Shown: positions 17,946 through 25,168, counted from the first letter of the stretch. The stretch: DNA of 64,000 nucleotides from Flavobacteriaceae bacterium (GCA_947456955.1 CANGTQ010000002.1:186001-250000); one strand, 5' to 3'. Notes: generated by a model not told the origin, from the letters alone. Numbers and translations: made by a program.

Positions 17946-18019
17946 GGCTGCGTAGTTCAACTGGATAGAATATCAGATTTCGGCTCTGAGGGTTGGGGGT
18001 TCGAATCCCTTCGCGGTCA
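17946..18019 (+). tRNA. tRNA-Arg (anticodon UCG)
   Basis: The 74-base sequence folds into a full cloverleaf: a 7-bp acceptor stem (GGCTGCG with CGCGGTC, two G-U pairs), a 4-bp D stem, an anticodon stem TCAGA/TCTGA, a loop TTTCGGC giving anticodon TCG, a 5-base variable loop, and a T-arm with the TTCGAAT loop. The discriminator base is A. CCA is not encoded. It should read CGA, and other CGN codons by wobble. It is flanked upstream by a broken copy of its own 5' half and downstream by a copy of its 3' tail. Confidence 0.97.
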
Positions 18020-18028
18020 CAAATAAAT

Positions 18029-18080
18029 AAAACAGCAGTAAAAATGTCCAAGCTTGCTTGAGCATTTTTACTGCTGTTTT
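18029..18080 (+). terminator. perfect 18-bp stem-loop after tRNA-Arg
   Basis: AAAACAGCAGTAAAAATG (18029-18046) pairs perfectly with 18063-18080, leaving a 16-base loop that contains the palindrome CAAGCTTG. It begins 10 bases after the tRNA and ends in TTTT, so it is a likely terminator for the tRNA transcript. The length and perfection of the stem are unusual. Confidence 0.7.
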
Positions 18081-18168
18081 ATTTTCAAAGCGGAGCTTTG
18101 AGGGAAGGGCGTAGCCAATCCCTTTTATTTTCAAAGCGGAGCTTTGAGGGAAGGGCGGAGCCAATCCC
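18077..18168. repeat. two tandem 46-bp repeats with hairpins
   Basis: Copies at 18077-18122 and 18123-18168 differ at one base (GTA versus GGA in a loop). Each copy contains two hairpins: CAAAGC-GGA-GCTTTG, and GGC-GGA-GCC enclosed by GGGA/TCCC. This looks like a palindromic intergenic repeat unit. The second copy runs directly into a tRNA 3'-end-like sequence. Confidence 0.85.
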
Positions 18169-18182
18169 CTCGCGGTCACAAA
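18163..18182 (+). pseudogene. copy of the tRNA-Arg 3' tail
   Basis: This segment matches the intact tRNA T-stem, acceptor strand and 3' flank (from 18004) over 20 bases with one mismatch (C for T). It has no matching 5' half nearby. It may be the remnant of a second tRNA copy or the right-hand scar of an insertion. Confidence 0.65.
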
Positions 18183-18209
18183 AAAGCCATTCATATGAAT
18201 GGCTTTTTT
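18180..18209. terminator. bidirectional terminator between tRNA locus and rpe
   Basis: A perfect 30-bp palindrome of 15-bp arms (AAAAAAGCCATTCAT and its complement), giving A-run, stem, T-run on both strands. It lies 10 bases from the rpe stop and can terminate rpe as well as transcripts from the left. Confidence 0.85.
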
Positions 18210-18219
18210 AATTATTTAA

Positions 18220-18882
18220 TTAAACACTTGTCAACTGTTTCAAATCGCTAATCGTTTTTGTTGGATTTGCAGCTTTAAAAACAAAATTTCCAGCTACAAG
18301 TACATCGGCACCTGCTTTTACTAACTGAGCAGCATTTTTATCGGTAACGCCGCCATCAATTTCAATTAATGTTGAGGCGTTTTTTCTGTTGATTAATGCT
18401 TTTAGTTTTTCAATTTTGGAATACGTATTTTCAATAAAAGACTGTCCGCCGAAACCAGGATTGACACTCATAATACAAACCATATCAATATCATTTATGA
18501 CATCTTCTAATAAATCAATATTGGTATGAGGATTTAGTGCAACGCCTGCTTTCATGCCTTCAGCTTTTATAGCTTGTAAAGTTCTGTGTAAATGATTGCA
18601 AGCTTCATAGTGAACGGTTAAAATAGTAGAACCTAATGCCGCAAAAGTTTTGATATATCTATCAGGGTCAACTATCATCAAGTGAACATCAATGGTTTTT
18701 TTTGCATGTTTGGTAATCGCCTCTAAAACCGGCATTCCGAAAGAAATATTCGGAACAAAAACACCATCCATAATATCAATATGAAACCAATCGGCTTCAC
18801 TGTTATTTATCATTTCGATATCGCGTTGCAGATTGGCAAAATCGGCAGCGAGTATGGAAGGGGCAATAAGTGTATTTTTCAT
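18220..18882 (-). CDS. rpe: ribulose-phosphate 3-epimerase
   Basis: Interconverts D-ribulose 5-phosphate and D-xylulose 5-phosphate in the pentose phosphate pathway. The 220-residue TIM barrel shows the family motifs APSILAADFANL, WFHIDIMDGVFVPNISFG, DVHLMI, MSVNPGFGGQSF and IDGGV. I start it at the ATG giving MKNTLIAPSIL. A longer reading from 18906 would use a hairpin of the CTGAA family as its first codons. That hairpin ends three bases before the chosen ATG and may affect translation. Confidence 0.95.
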   Translation of the reverse strand: MKNTLIAPSILAADFANLQRDIEMINNSEADWFHIDIMDGVFVPNISFGMPVLEAITKHAKKTIDVHLMIVDPDRYIKTFAALGSTILTVHYEACNHLHRTLQAIKAEGMKAGVALNPHTNIDLLEDVINDIDMVCIMSVNPGFGGQSFIENTYSKIEKLKALINRKNASTLIEIDGGVTDKNAAQLVKAGADVLVAGNFVFKAANPTKTISDLKQLTSV

Positions 18883-18885
18883 TTT

Positions 18886-18907
18886 ATGCTGAATTTTTTT
18901 CAGCATC
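18886..18907 (-). repeat. CTGAA-family hairpin abutting the rpe start codon
   Basis: On the rpe strand: GATGCTGAA, loop AAAAA, TTCAGCAT, then AAA and the ATG. The 8-bp arms are perfect. The same hairpin with small changes lies directly before miaB (48079-48099) and the TonB receptor (34049-34069), and another copy lies at 19142-19162. Confidence 0.85.
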
Positions 18908-18989
18908 TTTTAATACTGAAAGTAGTTAGTGTTGTTTACTTCGTCAGTTCGGCCATAATGGCCTAGTGTGTGCAAAATTAGTTTTTTAA

Positions 18990-19034
18990 CCGCAAAGTTC
19001 ACAAAGTTATTACGCAAAGTTCGCAAAGAAAGTT
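18990..19034. repeat. CGCAAAGTT word repeat
   Basis: About four variants of (C/A)(G/A)CAAAGTT in tandem: CGCAAAGTT, CACAAAGTT, CGCAAAGTT, CGCAAAG. The sequence is a low-complexity intergenic repeat between rpe and rpoD with no ORF. Confidence 0.6.
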
Positions 19035-19047
19035 TGGTTTGAACTTT

Positions 19048-19125
19048 AGCAGAGATTGCGTGAAGGATTGGAGCAAGTACAGTGTACTGCGGAAAGCCTG
19101 ACCTGAAAGGGCACGCCCTAAATAT
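19048..19125. other. GC-richer structured block with internal palindrome
   Basis: This intergenic block is richer in G and C than its surroundings. It contains the 13-base palindrome AGTACA-G-TGTACT (19076-19088) and a GGGC-AC-GCCC hairpin (about 19110-19119). The palindrome lies between GGAGC and GCGGAAAGCC, as if inserted into an older element. I see no ORF. Its function is unknown. Confidence 0.4.
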
Positions 19126-19141
19126 TACAAATTGACTAAAG

Positions 19142-19162
19142 AACCTGAAACAAGTTCAAGTT
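19142..19162. repeat. CTGAA-family hairpin, intergenic copy
   Basis: AACCTGAA, loop ACAAG, TTCAAGTT: arms match at 7 of 8 positions. It has the same core and loop length as the copies before rpe, miaB and the TonB receptor, but lies between rpe and rpoD and not beside a start codon. Confidence 0.75.
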
Positions 19163-19169
19163 AAAAAAT

Positions 19170-19197
19170 AAAACTCCGGAAGTGTTTCCGGAGTTTT
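19170..19197 (-). terminator. rpoD terminator
   Basis: Perfect 12-bp stem AAAACTCCGGAA / TTCCGGAGTTTT with loop GTGT; on the rpoD strand it ends in a T-rich stretch. It lies 40 bases beyond the rpoD stop. Confidence 0.88.
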
Positions 19198-19236
19198 GAC
19201 ATTAAGAGATTATGGCATTAGACTTTACGACTAAAT

Positions 19237-20100
19237 TTACCCTAAATATGTTTTTAATATTTTACTTCTAGAAGTATGTTTTAATCTGCGGATTGCTTTT
19301 TCTTTAATTTGACGAACACGCTCACGAGTTAAATCAAACGTTTCTCCAATTTCTTCTAGTGTCATTGGGTGTTGATCACCTAACCCAAAATACAAACGAA
19401 CTACATCTGCTTCTCTTGGAGTTAAGGTTTCTAAAGAACGCTCAATTTCAGTACGTAATGATTCGTGAATTAATTCTCTGTCCGGATTTGGAGATTCGCC
19501 AGAACGTAAAACGTCGTAAAGGTTAGAATCTTCTCCTTCAACAAGAGGTGCGTCCATAGACAAATGACGACCAGAGTTTTTCATAGACTCTTTTACATCA
19601 TTAACAGTCATATCCAATTCTTTTGCAATTTCTTCAGCAGAAGGTGGACGTTCGTTAGATTGCTCTAACAAAGCATACATCTTGTTGATTTTATTGATAG
19701 AACCAATTTTATTTAATGGCAAACGAACGATACGAGATTGTTCAGCAAGCGCTTGAAGAATCGATTGACGAATCCACCAAACTGCGTAGGATATGAATTT
19801 AAAACCACGGGTTTCATCAAAACGTTGTGCCGCTTTAATCAAACCTAAATTTCCTTCATTAATTAAATCGGGAAGTGTTAATCCTTGATTTTGATATTGT
19901 TTAGCTACCGAAACCACGAAACGTAAATTGGCTTTTGTCAATTTTTCTAACGCACGTTGGTCGCCGGCTTTAATCTTCTGAGCTAATTCTACTTCTTCAT
20001 CAGCAGTAATTAAGTCAACTTTTCCAATTTCTTGTAGGTACTTGTCTAAGGAAGCAGTTTCACGATTAGTTACCTGCTTGGTGATTTTGAGCTGTCTCAT
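19237..20100 (-). CDS. rpoD: primary RNA polymerase sigma factor RpoD/SigA
   Basis: The housekeeping sigma factor that directs RNA polymerase to most promoters. At 287 residues it is the short Bacteroidota form: region 1.2 ([26 protein letters not shown]), region 2 with [34 protein letters not shown] and [15 protein letters not shown], region 3 ([16 protein letters not shown]), and region 4 with the helix-turn-helix [24 protein letters not shown]. Region 1.1 and the large non-conserved insert of E. coli sigma-70 are absent. This fits the divergent promoter consensus seen in the window. It is divergent from the lipoprotein island. Confidence 0.96.
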   Translation of the reverse strand: MRQLKITKQVTNRETASLDKYLQEIGKVDLITADEEVELAQKIKAGDQRALEKLTKANLRFVVSVAKQYQNQGLTLPDLINEGNLGLIKAAQRFDETRGFKFISYAVWWIRQSILQALAEQSRIVRLPLNKIGSINKINKMYALLEQSNERPPSAEEIAKELDMTVNDVKESMKNSGRHLSMDAPLVEGEDSNLYDVLRSGESPNPDRELIHESLRTEIERSLETLTPREADVVRLYFGLGDQHPMTLEEIGETFDLTRERVRQIKEKAIRRLKHTSRSKILKTYLG

Positions 20101-20500
20101 TTAATTTGTCTCCTTTACTTTTAAAGTGTTCAAGTCTTTTACGTAGACTATTTCAAAAAAGTTACAAAATCAATAAAAAAAATAATCCCCAATTTGGGAT
20201 TAAAAAACTAAAGCAACCTCAATAATTATCTAAAAGTAACAACTCAATTTTTCAAGTTGGGGATTTTCAAACATTTAATAACTAACTATTTATTATTAAT
20301 ACTGTATAGAATTCCCCCAATCAGGTTTGTACTAGTTTTTGATTGAGAGTTTCAATGTTAGTTTTTGATTTACTTTTATTATTCACAATTTTATATTTCT
20401 GCCGTTTAATAGCGTTTTAGAAGTTTTGCTGATTTGTTAGGCTTAATTCAGTATAAAAATTGTACTATTTTATTTATTAATAAAAAATAGTCAAAAGGAC
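20101..20500. other. divergent intergenic region rpoD / TRL-like gene
   Basis: About 400 bases without an ORF. It contains a hairpin AATCCC-CAATTT-GGGATT (near 20188-20205), and, further right, CAACTCAATT then TCAAGTTGGGGATTTT (near 20241-20270). That second part closely matches the pnp terminator at 26760-26801. A terminator-like hairpin in a divergent promoter region is odd. No exact -7 box for rpoD was found. Confidence 0.5.
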
Positions 20501-20531
20501 TTGTTAAAAAAAAAAAAAATATTTAAGTTTG
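20501..20531 (+). promoter_or_regulatory. promoter of the TRL-like lipoprotein gene, with A14 tract in spacer
   Basis: TTG at 20501-20503, a 20-base spacer, and TAAGTTTG at 20524-20531 (exact TAnnTTTG). The spacer contains a run of 14 A (20506-20519). The ATG lies 28 bases after the -7 element. Slippage in the A-run would change the spacer length. Confidence 0.75.
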
Positions 20532-20559
20532 TTGAAATTAATTTTAAAAATTATTAAAA

Positions 20560-20832
20560 ATGAAAAAAGTATTATGTACTCTAGTTTTAGGAGGTTTATT
20601 AGCTTCTTGTTCAGTTACTGTGCCAGTAAACGCTACTAGCAACCCAGTAGGGTCAAAAGTAGGTTCTGCATCAACAACTTCAATTTTTGGTTTGTTTTTT
20701 GATGGTGGAGATGCATCTATCAAAACTGCTGCTAAGAAAGGTGGTATTACAAAAATTTCAACTGTTGATTTCAAAGCGTCCAATTATTTATACATAATTG
20801 GGATTTTTGAAACAATCGTAACGGGAGAGTAA
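20560..20832 (+). CDS. TRL-like family lipoprotein
   Basis: A 90-residue exported lipoprotein: signal peptide with lipobox L-L-A-S-C and Cys17, then TSNPVGSKVGSASTTSIFG, a GDASIKTAAKKGGITKISTVD segment, and a C-terminal beta strand. This arrangement matches the TRL-like family of small bacterial lipoproteins, named for tRNA-associated loci; no function is established. It has its own promoter and a terminator directly behind, so it is a single-gene unit. Confidence 0.8.
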   Translation: MKKVLCTLVLGGLLASCSVTVPVNATSNPVGSKVGSASTTSIFGLFFDGGDASIKTAAKKGGITKISTVDFKASNYLYIIGIFETIVTGE

Positions 20833-20850
20833 TTTTCCATAAATTCATTT

Positions 20851-20880
20851 AAAGAGAGGATTTATTCCTCTCTTTTTAAT
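20851..20880 (+). terminator. terminator of the TRL-like gene
   Basis: Perfect 10-bp stem AAAGAGAGGA / TCCTCTCTTT (20851-20860, 20866-20875), loop TTTAT, followed by TT. It lies 18 bases after the stop. Confidence 0.85.
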
Positions 20881-20895
20881 TTTAATTTATTCGAA

Positions 20896-21384
20896 ATGAA
20901 AAAATTATTTTTTTTAATTCCTTGCTTCCTGTTTATTTTGGGTTGTAAATCTGTGGATGATAAGAGTGTTGTTTTTGCATTTGAAGAAAAATATGAACTC
21001 TCTAAAGATGAAATTAGCAGACCGCTTGTTAATACAATAGTTGATGAGTACGAAAAATTTCTTGATTTATCAGATTTTAATATCCCTTTAAATAAATACA
21101 TAACAACACCAAATTATGTTGTTTTTATAGGTATTGCAATTGAAAATTCATTCTTAGAAACAACCAACTACTTAAGCAAAAAAGAAAAGTTTACTATTCT
21201 TGAAACAAAAAATATAAAGAATATTAATGTAAATCATTTTGTGAATGGATCTACAAGTGGAATTAGGATTTCTTATAAAGAAAAAAAGAAGGGCATGCCA
21301 ATTATTATTCACATCCTAAGTAAGGATAATGAGCTTGTAAAAAAATTATATGATGAAGATTACTTTGTTAAAAAAATCAGTTAA
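20896..21384 (+). CDS. hypothetical lipoprotein
   Basis: 162 residues with a lipoprotein signal peptide ending F-I-L-G-C-K (Cys17). The mature part is Lys/Asn-rich without a domain I recognise; a stretch near residues 66-80 (TTPNYVVFIGIAIENSF) is hydrophobic. It starts 15 bases after a terminator, and its 3' end overlaps the next lipoprotein gene by 35 bases, which suggests a two-gene operon. Function unknown. Confidence 0.7.
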   Translation: MKKLFFLIPCFLFILGCKSVDDKSVVFAFEEKYELSKDEISRPLVNTIVDEYEKFLDLSDFNIPLNKYITTPNYVVFIGIAIENSFLETTNYLSKKEKFTILETKNIKNINVNHFVNGSTSGIRISYKEKKKGMPIIIHILSKDNELVKKLYDEDYFVKKIS

Positions 21385-21904
21385 ATACGTTCTTTTTTCT
21401 TTTCTTTTTTTGTTTATTTCTTGTAAGGTTGGTCCAAAATCAAATAATAACAGTGGAGTTCCTAGCGGAAATTCTTCAAAATATGTAACTTCTTTCTTTT
21501 TAGAAGGTGGACAGTCACAATATTACGTCAAGCCTTTAAAATATGATGCGGCTAATTCAAAAACTATTTTGATGGATTTTGTTTTCAAAACCAAATCAGA
21601 TTCAATTGACACGGGCTTGATTTATTTATCTTTATTTCAAGATGATAAGTTAACTTTTAATGATTTGAAAGAGGTTAAGATTGGTACAGTATCTTTAAAG
21701 ACAAAAAATCAAATATATACAGAGTTTAAAAAAGGTAAATATGAGGTAAGACTTAGTTTACCGCTTTCTGCTGAAGAATTTAGGAAAATTCAACCCGATT
21801 CACAGATTGAACTTTTATTATTTGATGAAATAAACATATTCCTTCCCAGTCAAAAAACTAAAAAAGTACTAGACTATGTATTTAAAAACGTAGTCTTAAA
21901 ATAA
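21350..21904 (+). CDS. hypothetical lipoprotein
   Basis: 184 residues, with an N-terminal signal KKSVKYVLFSFLFLFISC and lipobox F-I-S-C, then a Ser/Asn/Gly linker (KSNNNSGVPSGNSS) and a soluble domain predicted to be rich in beta strand. No family is recognised. The start is not certain: ATG at 21350 or 21353, or TTG at 21365, which would shorten the overlap with the upstream gene. Probably co-transcribed with that gene. Confidence 0.65.
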   Translation: MMKITLLKKSVKYVLFSFLFLFISCKVGPKSNNNSGVPSGNSSKYVTSFFLEGGQSQYYVKPLKYDAANSKTILMDFVFKTKSDSIDTGLIYLSLFQDDKLTFNDLKEVKIGTVSLKTKNQIYTEFKKGKYEVRLSLPLSAEEFRKIQPDSQIELLLFDEINIFLPSQKTKKVLDYVFKNVVLK

Positions 21905-22261
21905 TTATTTAAGAAATGTTTTCATAAATAAAAATGAGTAGATAAAAGGATTTAAGGTTTTTTTTCATTTTGTTTTTAGTCTTTTATTTTTAAATTTAAT
22001 TTTTTTGTTTTTATGACAAAACAAGTTAAAATCGTATATTTAATTATGTTTATTTAAATGAAATAATTTTTTTAAATAATTAATTATTAGTTCATATTTC
22101 CACTCTTTGAAATTATAAAGAAACAACTATAATAAATATGACCTAAAAAGTTAGATACTATTTGAGGAATGTTTGTTTAAAGAAATTAGATTTCATATTT
22201 AAGTATTAATGAACTTATAAGATAGGATTTAGGCAAAATGTTATCAGAGATGGTGTTTGCA
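21905..22261. other. very AT-rich intergenic region
   Basis: This 357-base stretch lies between the lipoprotein island and the carotenoid operon, whose genes converge here. It has no coding frame of note, no strong GC stem and no RNA gene that I can recognise. Confidence 0.6.
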
Positions 22262-22969
22262 TTAGTTCTTTAAAAAATGCTCAACATCTTTTCCATTCCA
22301 CCTACCTAAAAATTTATAAGGAATAAATCTTGCAAATAGTTCTTCTTTATACCATTTAAGTTTTCTAGTAAGACGAACAACCTCTTTATGCTTTTCATTT
22401 TTATAGGCATAATCAATCATTTCGGCTTGCGTTTTCCATATGCTTAAAGTAGCTTGTTGGATTAAAGGCCATTCGCCAACACCAATTGAAAGCGCTAATC
22501 CATTGTAGTCTTCTAAACTTTTACTTACTTGGCCCACTTTTCTCCAAAAAGAAATCAACTTTGAAATCCGAATACTGGCTCTTGTTAAAACCATAACTGG
22601 CTTATCCATAGTCAAAGTGGCATGAGAAATAAAAGGTTGCTTTCCGTCCCATTTTCCGTGCGCTTCTGCTGCATGTGCAAAAACAGTGAATGATTCATCG
22701 CTTCTAGATTTGTAGTTGTTAAAAAATGAATTTTTTTCAAAAAAATTAGTAGCATTTATTTCTGATTCCCAAATACATAATAATGCGTAAGTGCCAAAGT
22801 TTGGTTTTGAACTAAAACCATTTTCAGCGCCTGAACCTAATAGTTTGTAGAACTCTAATCCTTCAATGTTTTTGAAATGAGCATGTCCTAATTGCATTTG
22901 CGAAAATGCCCAAAGTTTATTGGAAAAAGATTCCAATTTGAAAAAAGTACAAGTGGTTATTTGGCTCAT
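22262..22969 (-). CDS. CrtA-like carotenoid monooxygenase / 2-hydroxylase
   Basis: The 235-residue product fits the CrtA (spheroidene monooxygenase) family: WAFSQMQLGHAHF near residue 20, G-A-x-N-G-F-S-x-x-P-N-F near 50, LTRASIRISKLISFWRK near 130, and WPLIQQATLSIWKT near 165. A CrtA-related enzyme from a marine flavobacterium hydroxylates C-2' during myxol synthesis, so that is the likely reaction rather than the C-2 ketolation of purple bacteria. It is the last gene of a reverse-strand operon with crtZ, cruF and crtD, and lies 44 bases after the methyltransferase. Confidence 0.8.
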   Translation of the reverse strand: MSQITTCTFFKLESFSNKLWAFSQMQLGHAHFKNIEGLEFYKLLGSGAENGFSSKPNFGTYALLCIWESEINATNFFEKNSFFNNYKSRSDESFTVFAHAAEAHGKWDGKQPFISHATLTMDKPVMVLTRASIRISKLISFWRKVGQVSKSLEDYNGLALSIGVGEWPLIQQATLSIWKTQAEMIDYAYKNEKHKEVVRLTRKLKWYKEELFARFIPYKFLGRWNGKDVEHFLKN

Positions 22970-23013
22970 GAATTGGTGTTATATTTTGAATGAATTTATG
23001 ATTGTAAATCAGC

Positions 23014-23952
23014 TTATTTTTTTTCAACAACCACTATTTGTATGCCCATCGGAAATAGTTTTTCAAAAGCAAATATAGGAGATGTAACTACTTTTAAAAG
23101 TACAAGTGTCCAAAAATGATTAGACATATCACCCGACCAATCAACTCCTTTTTTTTGCATTCTGCCAAGCCACCACAAGGTAAACGCATCAAGGGTTCCG
23201 TATCGCAAATGTTTTGTAATTTCCCATTTGTCCTTTTGAAACAAAAGGGCGAAACTTTTTTTAGTTAGTAACGAAATGTGCCTTGGACTATGCCAGCCTT
23301 GCCAATATGATTTTTGAATTTTTGCACTTATGCTTTTATAATCGGGCACTTCAATAATTAATTTTCCTCCTTGTTTAAGACAATTATATAGTATTTCAAT
23401 GGTTTGACTCGGGTTGTAATCGTGCTCTAAATAATGCCATAGCGTAATTACATCAAATTGTTTATCAGTTATATAATCTTCAATCGCAACTTTTTTAAGG
23501 TCTATGTTAGGATAGTTTTTACCCTTCCAGCCTGAATCTGAAAAATCAATTCCAGTGCAATTTACTTTTGAGTTTTGCTGCAACAATTCTAAAAAACTTG
23601 GATTACCACATCCTACATCAAGAACATTAAGGTTATTAGCATTGTTTTTTTTAAGATATTTTTTTACAAAATTAACACGGTTTGAATCTGTTTTTTTTTG
23701 ACTGTTAGCCACAAATGAACTGTATTTTCCCCAAGCTGCTGGACCTCTATAAGGTAAGTAATTATCAGTATAATAATGGTCTAATCTTTCAGGTGTTACT
23801 GGATTTGTTAAAAATACGGCTTCGCAATTATTGCAAACATTAAAAATAAAAACCTCATTATTTGACTCATGCATAAGTGCATTGGTAGAGATGTAATAAT
23901 TACTTTCGGTTTTTTTACAAATCGGGCAATTGACAGCATTTGTATATTCCAT
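23014..23952 (-). CDS. class I SAM methyltransferase with zinc-ribbon-like N-terminus
   Basis: 312 residues. The N-terminus has paired cysteines (C-P-I-C-K near 9-12 and C-N-N-C near 40-43) that could bind zinc. The SAM-binding motif I follows at about 115-125 (LNVLDVGCGNPSFLELL), then a Methyltransf_23-like fold with DVITLWHYLEHDYNP and the segment QGWHSPRHISLLTKKSF. Substrate is unknown. Its place between crtZ and crtA-like suggests modification of the carotenoid or its sugar, but related enzymes also act on glycans or lipids, so this is inference. Confidence 0.75.
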   Translation of the reverse strand: MEYTNAVNCPICKKTESNYYISTNALMHESNNEVFIFNVCNNCEAVFLTNPVTPERLDHYYTDNYLPYRGPAAWGKYSSFVANSQKKTDSNRVNFVKKYLKKNNANNLNVLDVGCGNPSFLELLQQNSKVNCTGIDFSDSGWKGKNYPNIDLKKVAIEDYITDKQFDVITLWHYLEHDYNPSQTIEILYNCLKQGGKLIIEVPDYKSISAKIQKSYWQGWHSPRHISLLTKKSFALLFQKDKWEITKHLRYGTLDAFTLWWLGRMQKKGVDWSGDMSNHFWTLVLLKVVTSPIFAFEKLFPMGIQIVVVEKK

Positions 23953-24060
23953 TTGATAGTATAATTTTTTGTACAGCTAATGAAAAACAAATACGATAAA
24001 CTAAAGCAAAAGCACAAAACTTTATATTAAAGATTAGGATATATTCATTTAGATGTTTTT

Positions 24061-24540
24061 TTATGCATGAAGAGTTTTAGACTGTTTTAAGGCAGCTTGA
24101 ATATATTTTTTCTTAATAATTAACATTCCAAAACTTTCTCCACCTTCTTTTCCAGTATTTTTGTGATGCATTTTGTGTGCACGGCGCAACGCTAAAACAT
24201 ATACATTCTTTGTTTTTGTAAATATTTTAAAGCGTTGGTGAATGATGAGGTCATGTACAAAAAAATAAGCTAAACCATAAAGTAAAATACCAAAACCAAC
24301 CCAAGTGTACCAAGCATATTGGTTCATCATTCCAAACATAATAAGTAACCAACTTGGCACAGCATAAATGATAAAAAACAAATCATTTCGCTCAAACCAA
24401 CTTTTATGGTCTTTTTTGTGGTGATCAGCATGAAAATACCACATAAAGCCATGCATGATGTATTTGTGATTTGCCCAAGCAGAAAATTCTGTTAGTATAA
24501 AAGTGACTAAAACAATGCTACAATTAATAATTATTTCCAT
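24061..24540 (-). CDS. crtZ: beta-carotene hydroxylase CrtZ
   Basis: A 159-residue membrane di-iron hydroxylase adding the 3-OH to a beta-ionone ring. The histidine clusters of the fatty-acid-hydroxylase superfamily are clear: NHKYIMHGFMWYFHADHHKKDH near 23-46, HDLIIHQRF near 114-122, and ALRRAHKMHHKNTGKEGGESFGML near 132-155. Size and motifs match bacterial CrtZ. It starts one base after the cruF stop in the same operon, consistent with acting on the cyclised end of a monocyclic carotenoid. Confidence 0.93.
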   Translation of the reverse strand: MEIIINCSIVLVTFILTEFSAWANHKYIMHGFMWYFHADHHKKDHKSWFERNDLFFIIYAVPSWLLIMFGMMNQYAWYTWVGFGILLYGLAYFFVHDLIIHQRFKIFTKTKNVYVLALRRAHKMHHKNTGKEGGESFGMLIIKKKYIQAALKQSKTLHA

Positions 24541-24541
24541 G

Positions 24542-25168
24542 CTAAATAAATATAAATAAAGAGGTGAAGAATATAATTTGTAAAATCAATATTATAAAAG
24601 ACACTTTACGATTGCCTTTTATAATTGTGGGATAAAAAAAGTAGGATGTAAAAAAAGCAACTCCAATCCATCCAAAATAATTATGTAAACTAGGTAAACC
24701 ACCTTCAAATTTCCAAAAATCAAGTTTTGGTGCCACTTGTTCAATAAGTAAATCAATACCAGTAACTAGTAAAGCAGCCACAGCCAATACCGTTATTTTG
24801 TTCGCAAATATACTACTTACTATTCTGATTCCAGCACAAATAAGTATTGCCCAATTGATAGAGATGATCAGCGGGACTTCAAATAATTTATAGCCTAATC
24901 CATCCCCATAGGAATATTTTCCAAAAATAAATCCAGTTTTTACGCCAATTACTTCAATCATAAAACCTAAAACGGCTATAGAAAAAAAGGCGAATATAAA
25001 TTTTTTGAATGGAAATGGACTGTGAATTAAAAAAACAAAACAGGTAAGTAATAGTGTGTAAGGTGTAAAAGGACTAAAAAAACTAGGATTGAGAACAAAT
25101 CCAATGGAGCCAGACACATAGACCAGTATTAGAAAATATAAAAAATAAGATTTGTACTTTTCTTTCAT
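24542..25168 (-). CDS. cruF: carotenoid 1',2'-hydratase CruF-like protein
   Basis: A 208-residue polytopic protein with about seven hydrophobic segments, of the CruF family (formerly DUF422). Recognisable parts are the GVKTGFIFGKYSYGDGLGYKLFEVPLIISINWAIL block, LLIEQVAPKLDFWKFEGGLPSLHNYFGW and GWIGVAFFTSYFF. CruF hydrates the psi-end of gamma-carotene to the 1'-hydroxy compound. Its ATG overlaps the crtD stop by four bases. The pathway role is established for the family; the substrate here is inferred from neighbours. Confidence 0.88.
   Translation of the reverse strand: MKEKYKSYFLYFLILVYVSGSIGFVLNPSFFSPFTPYTLLLTCFVFLIHSPFPFKKFIFAFFSIAVLGFMIEVIGVKTGFIFGKYSYGDGLGYKLFEVPLIISINWAILICAGIRIVSSIFANKITVLAVAALLVTGIDLLIEQVAPKLDFWKFEGGLPSLHNYFGWIGVAFFTSYFFYPTIIKGNRKVSFIILILQIIFFTSLFIFI

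Noticed and set aside
17973..18194. Reverse-strand ORF of 73 codons containing TAKGFEPPTLRAEI
   Set aside because: It is the antisense of the tRNA-Arg and its flanking repeats. The peptide is a well-known false product of antisense tRNA.
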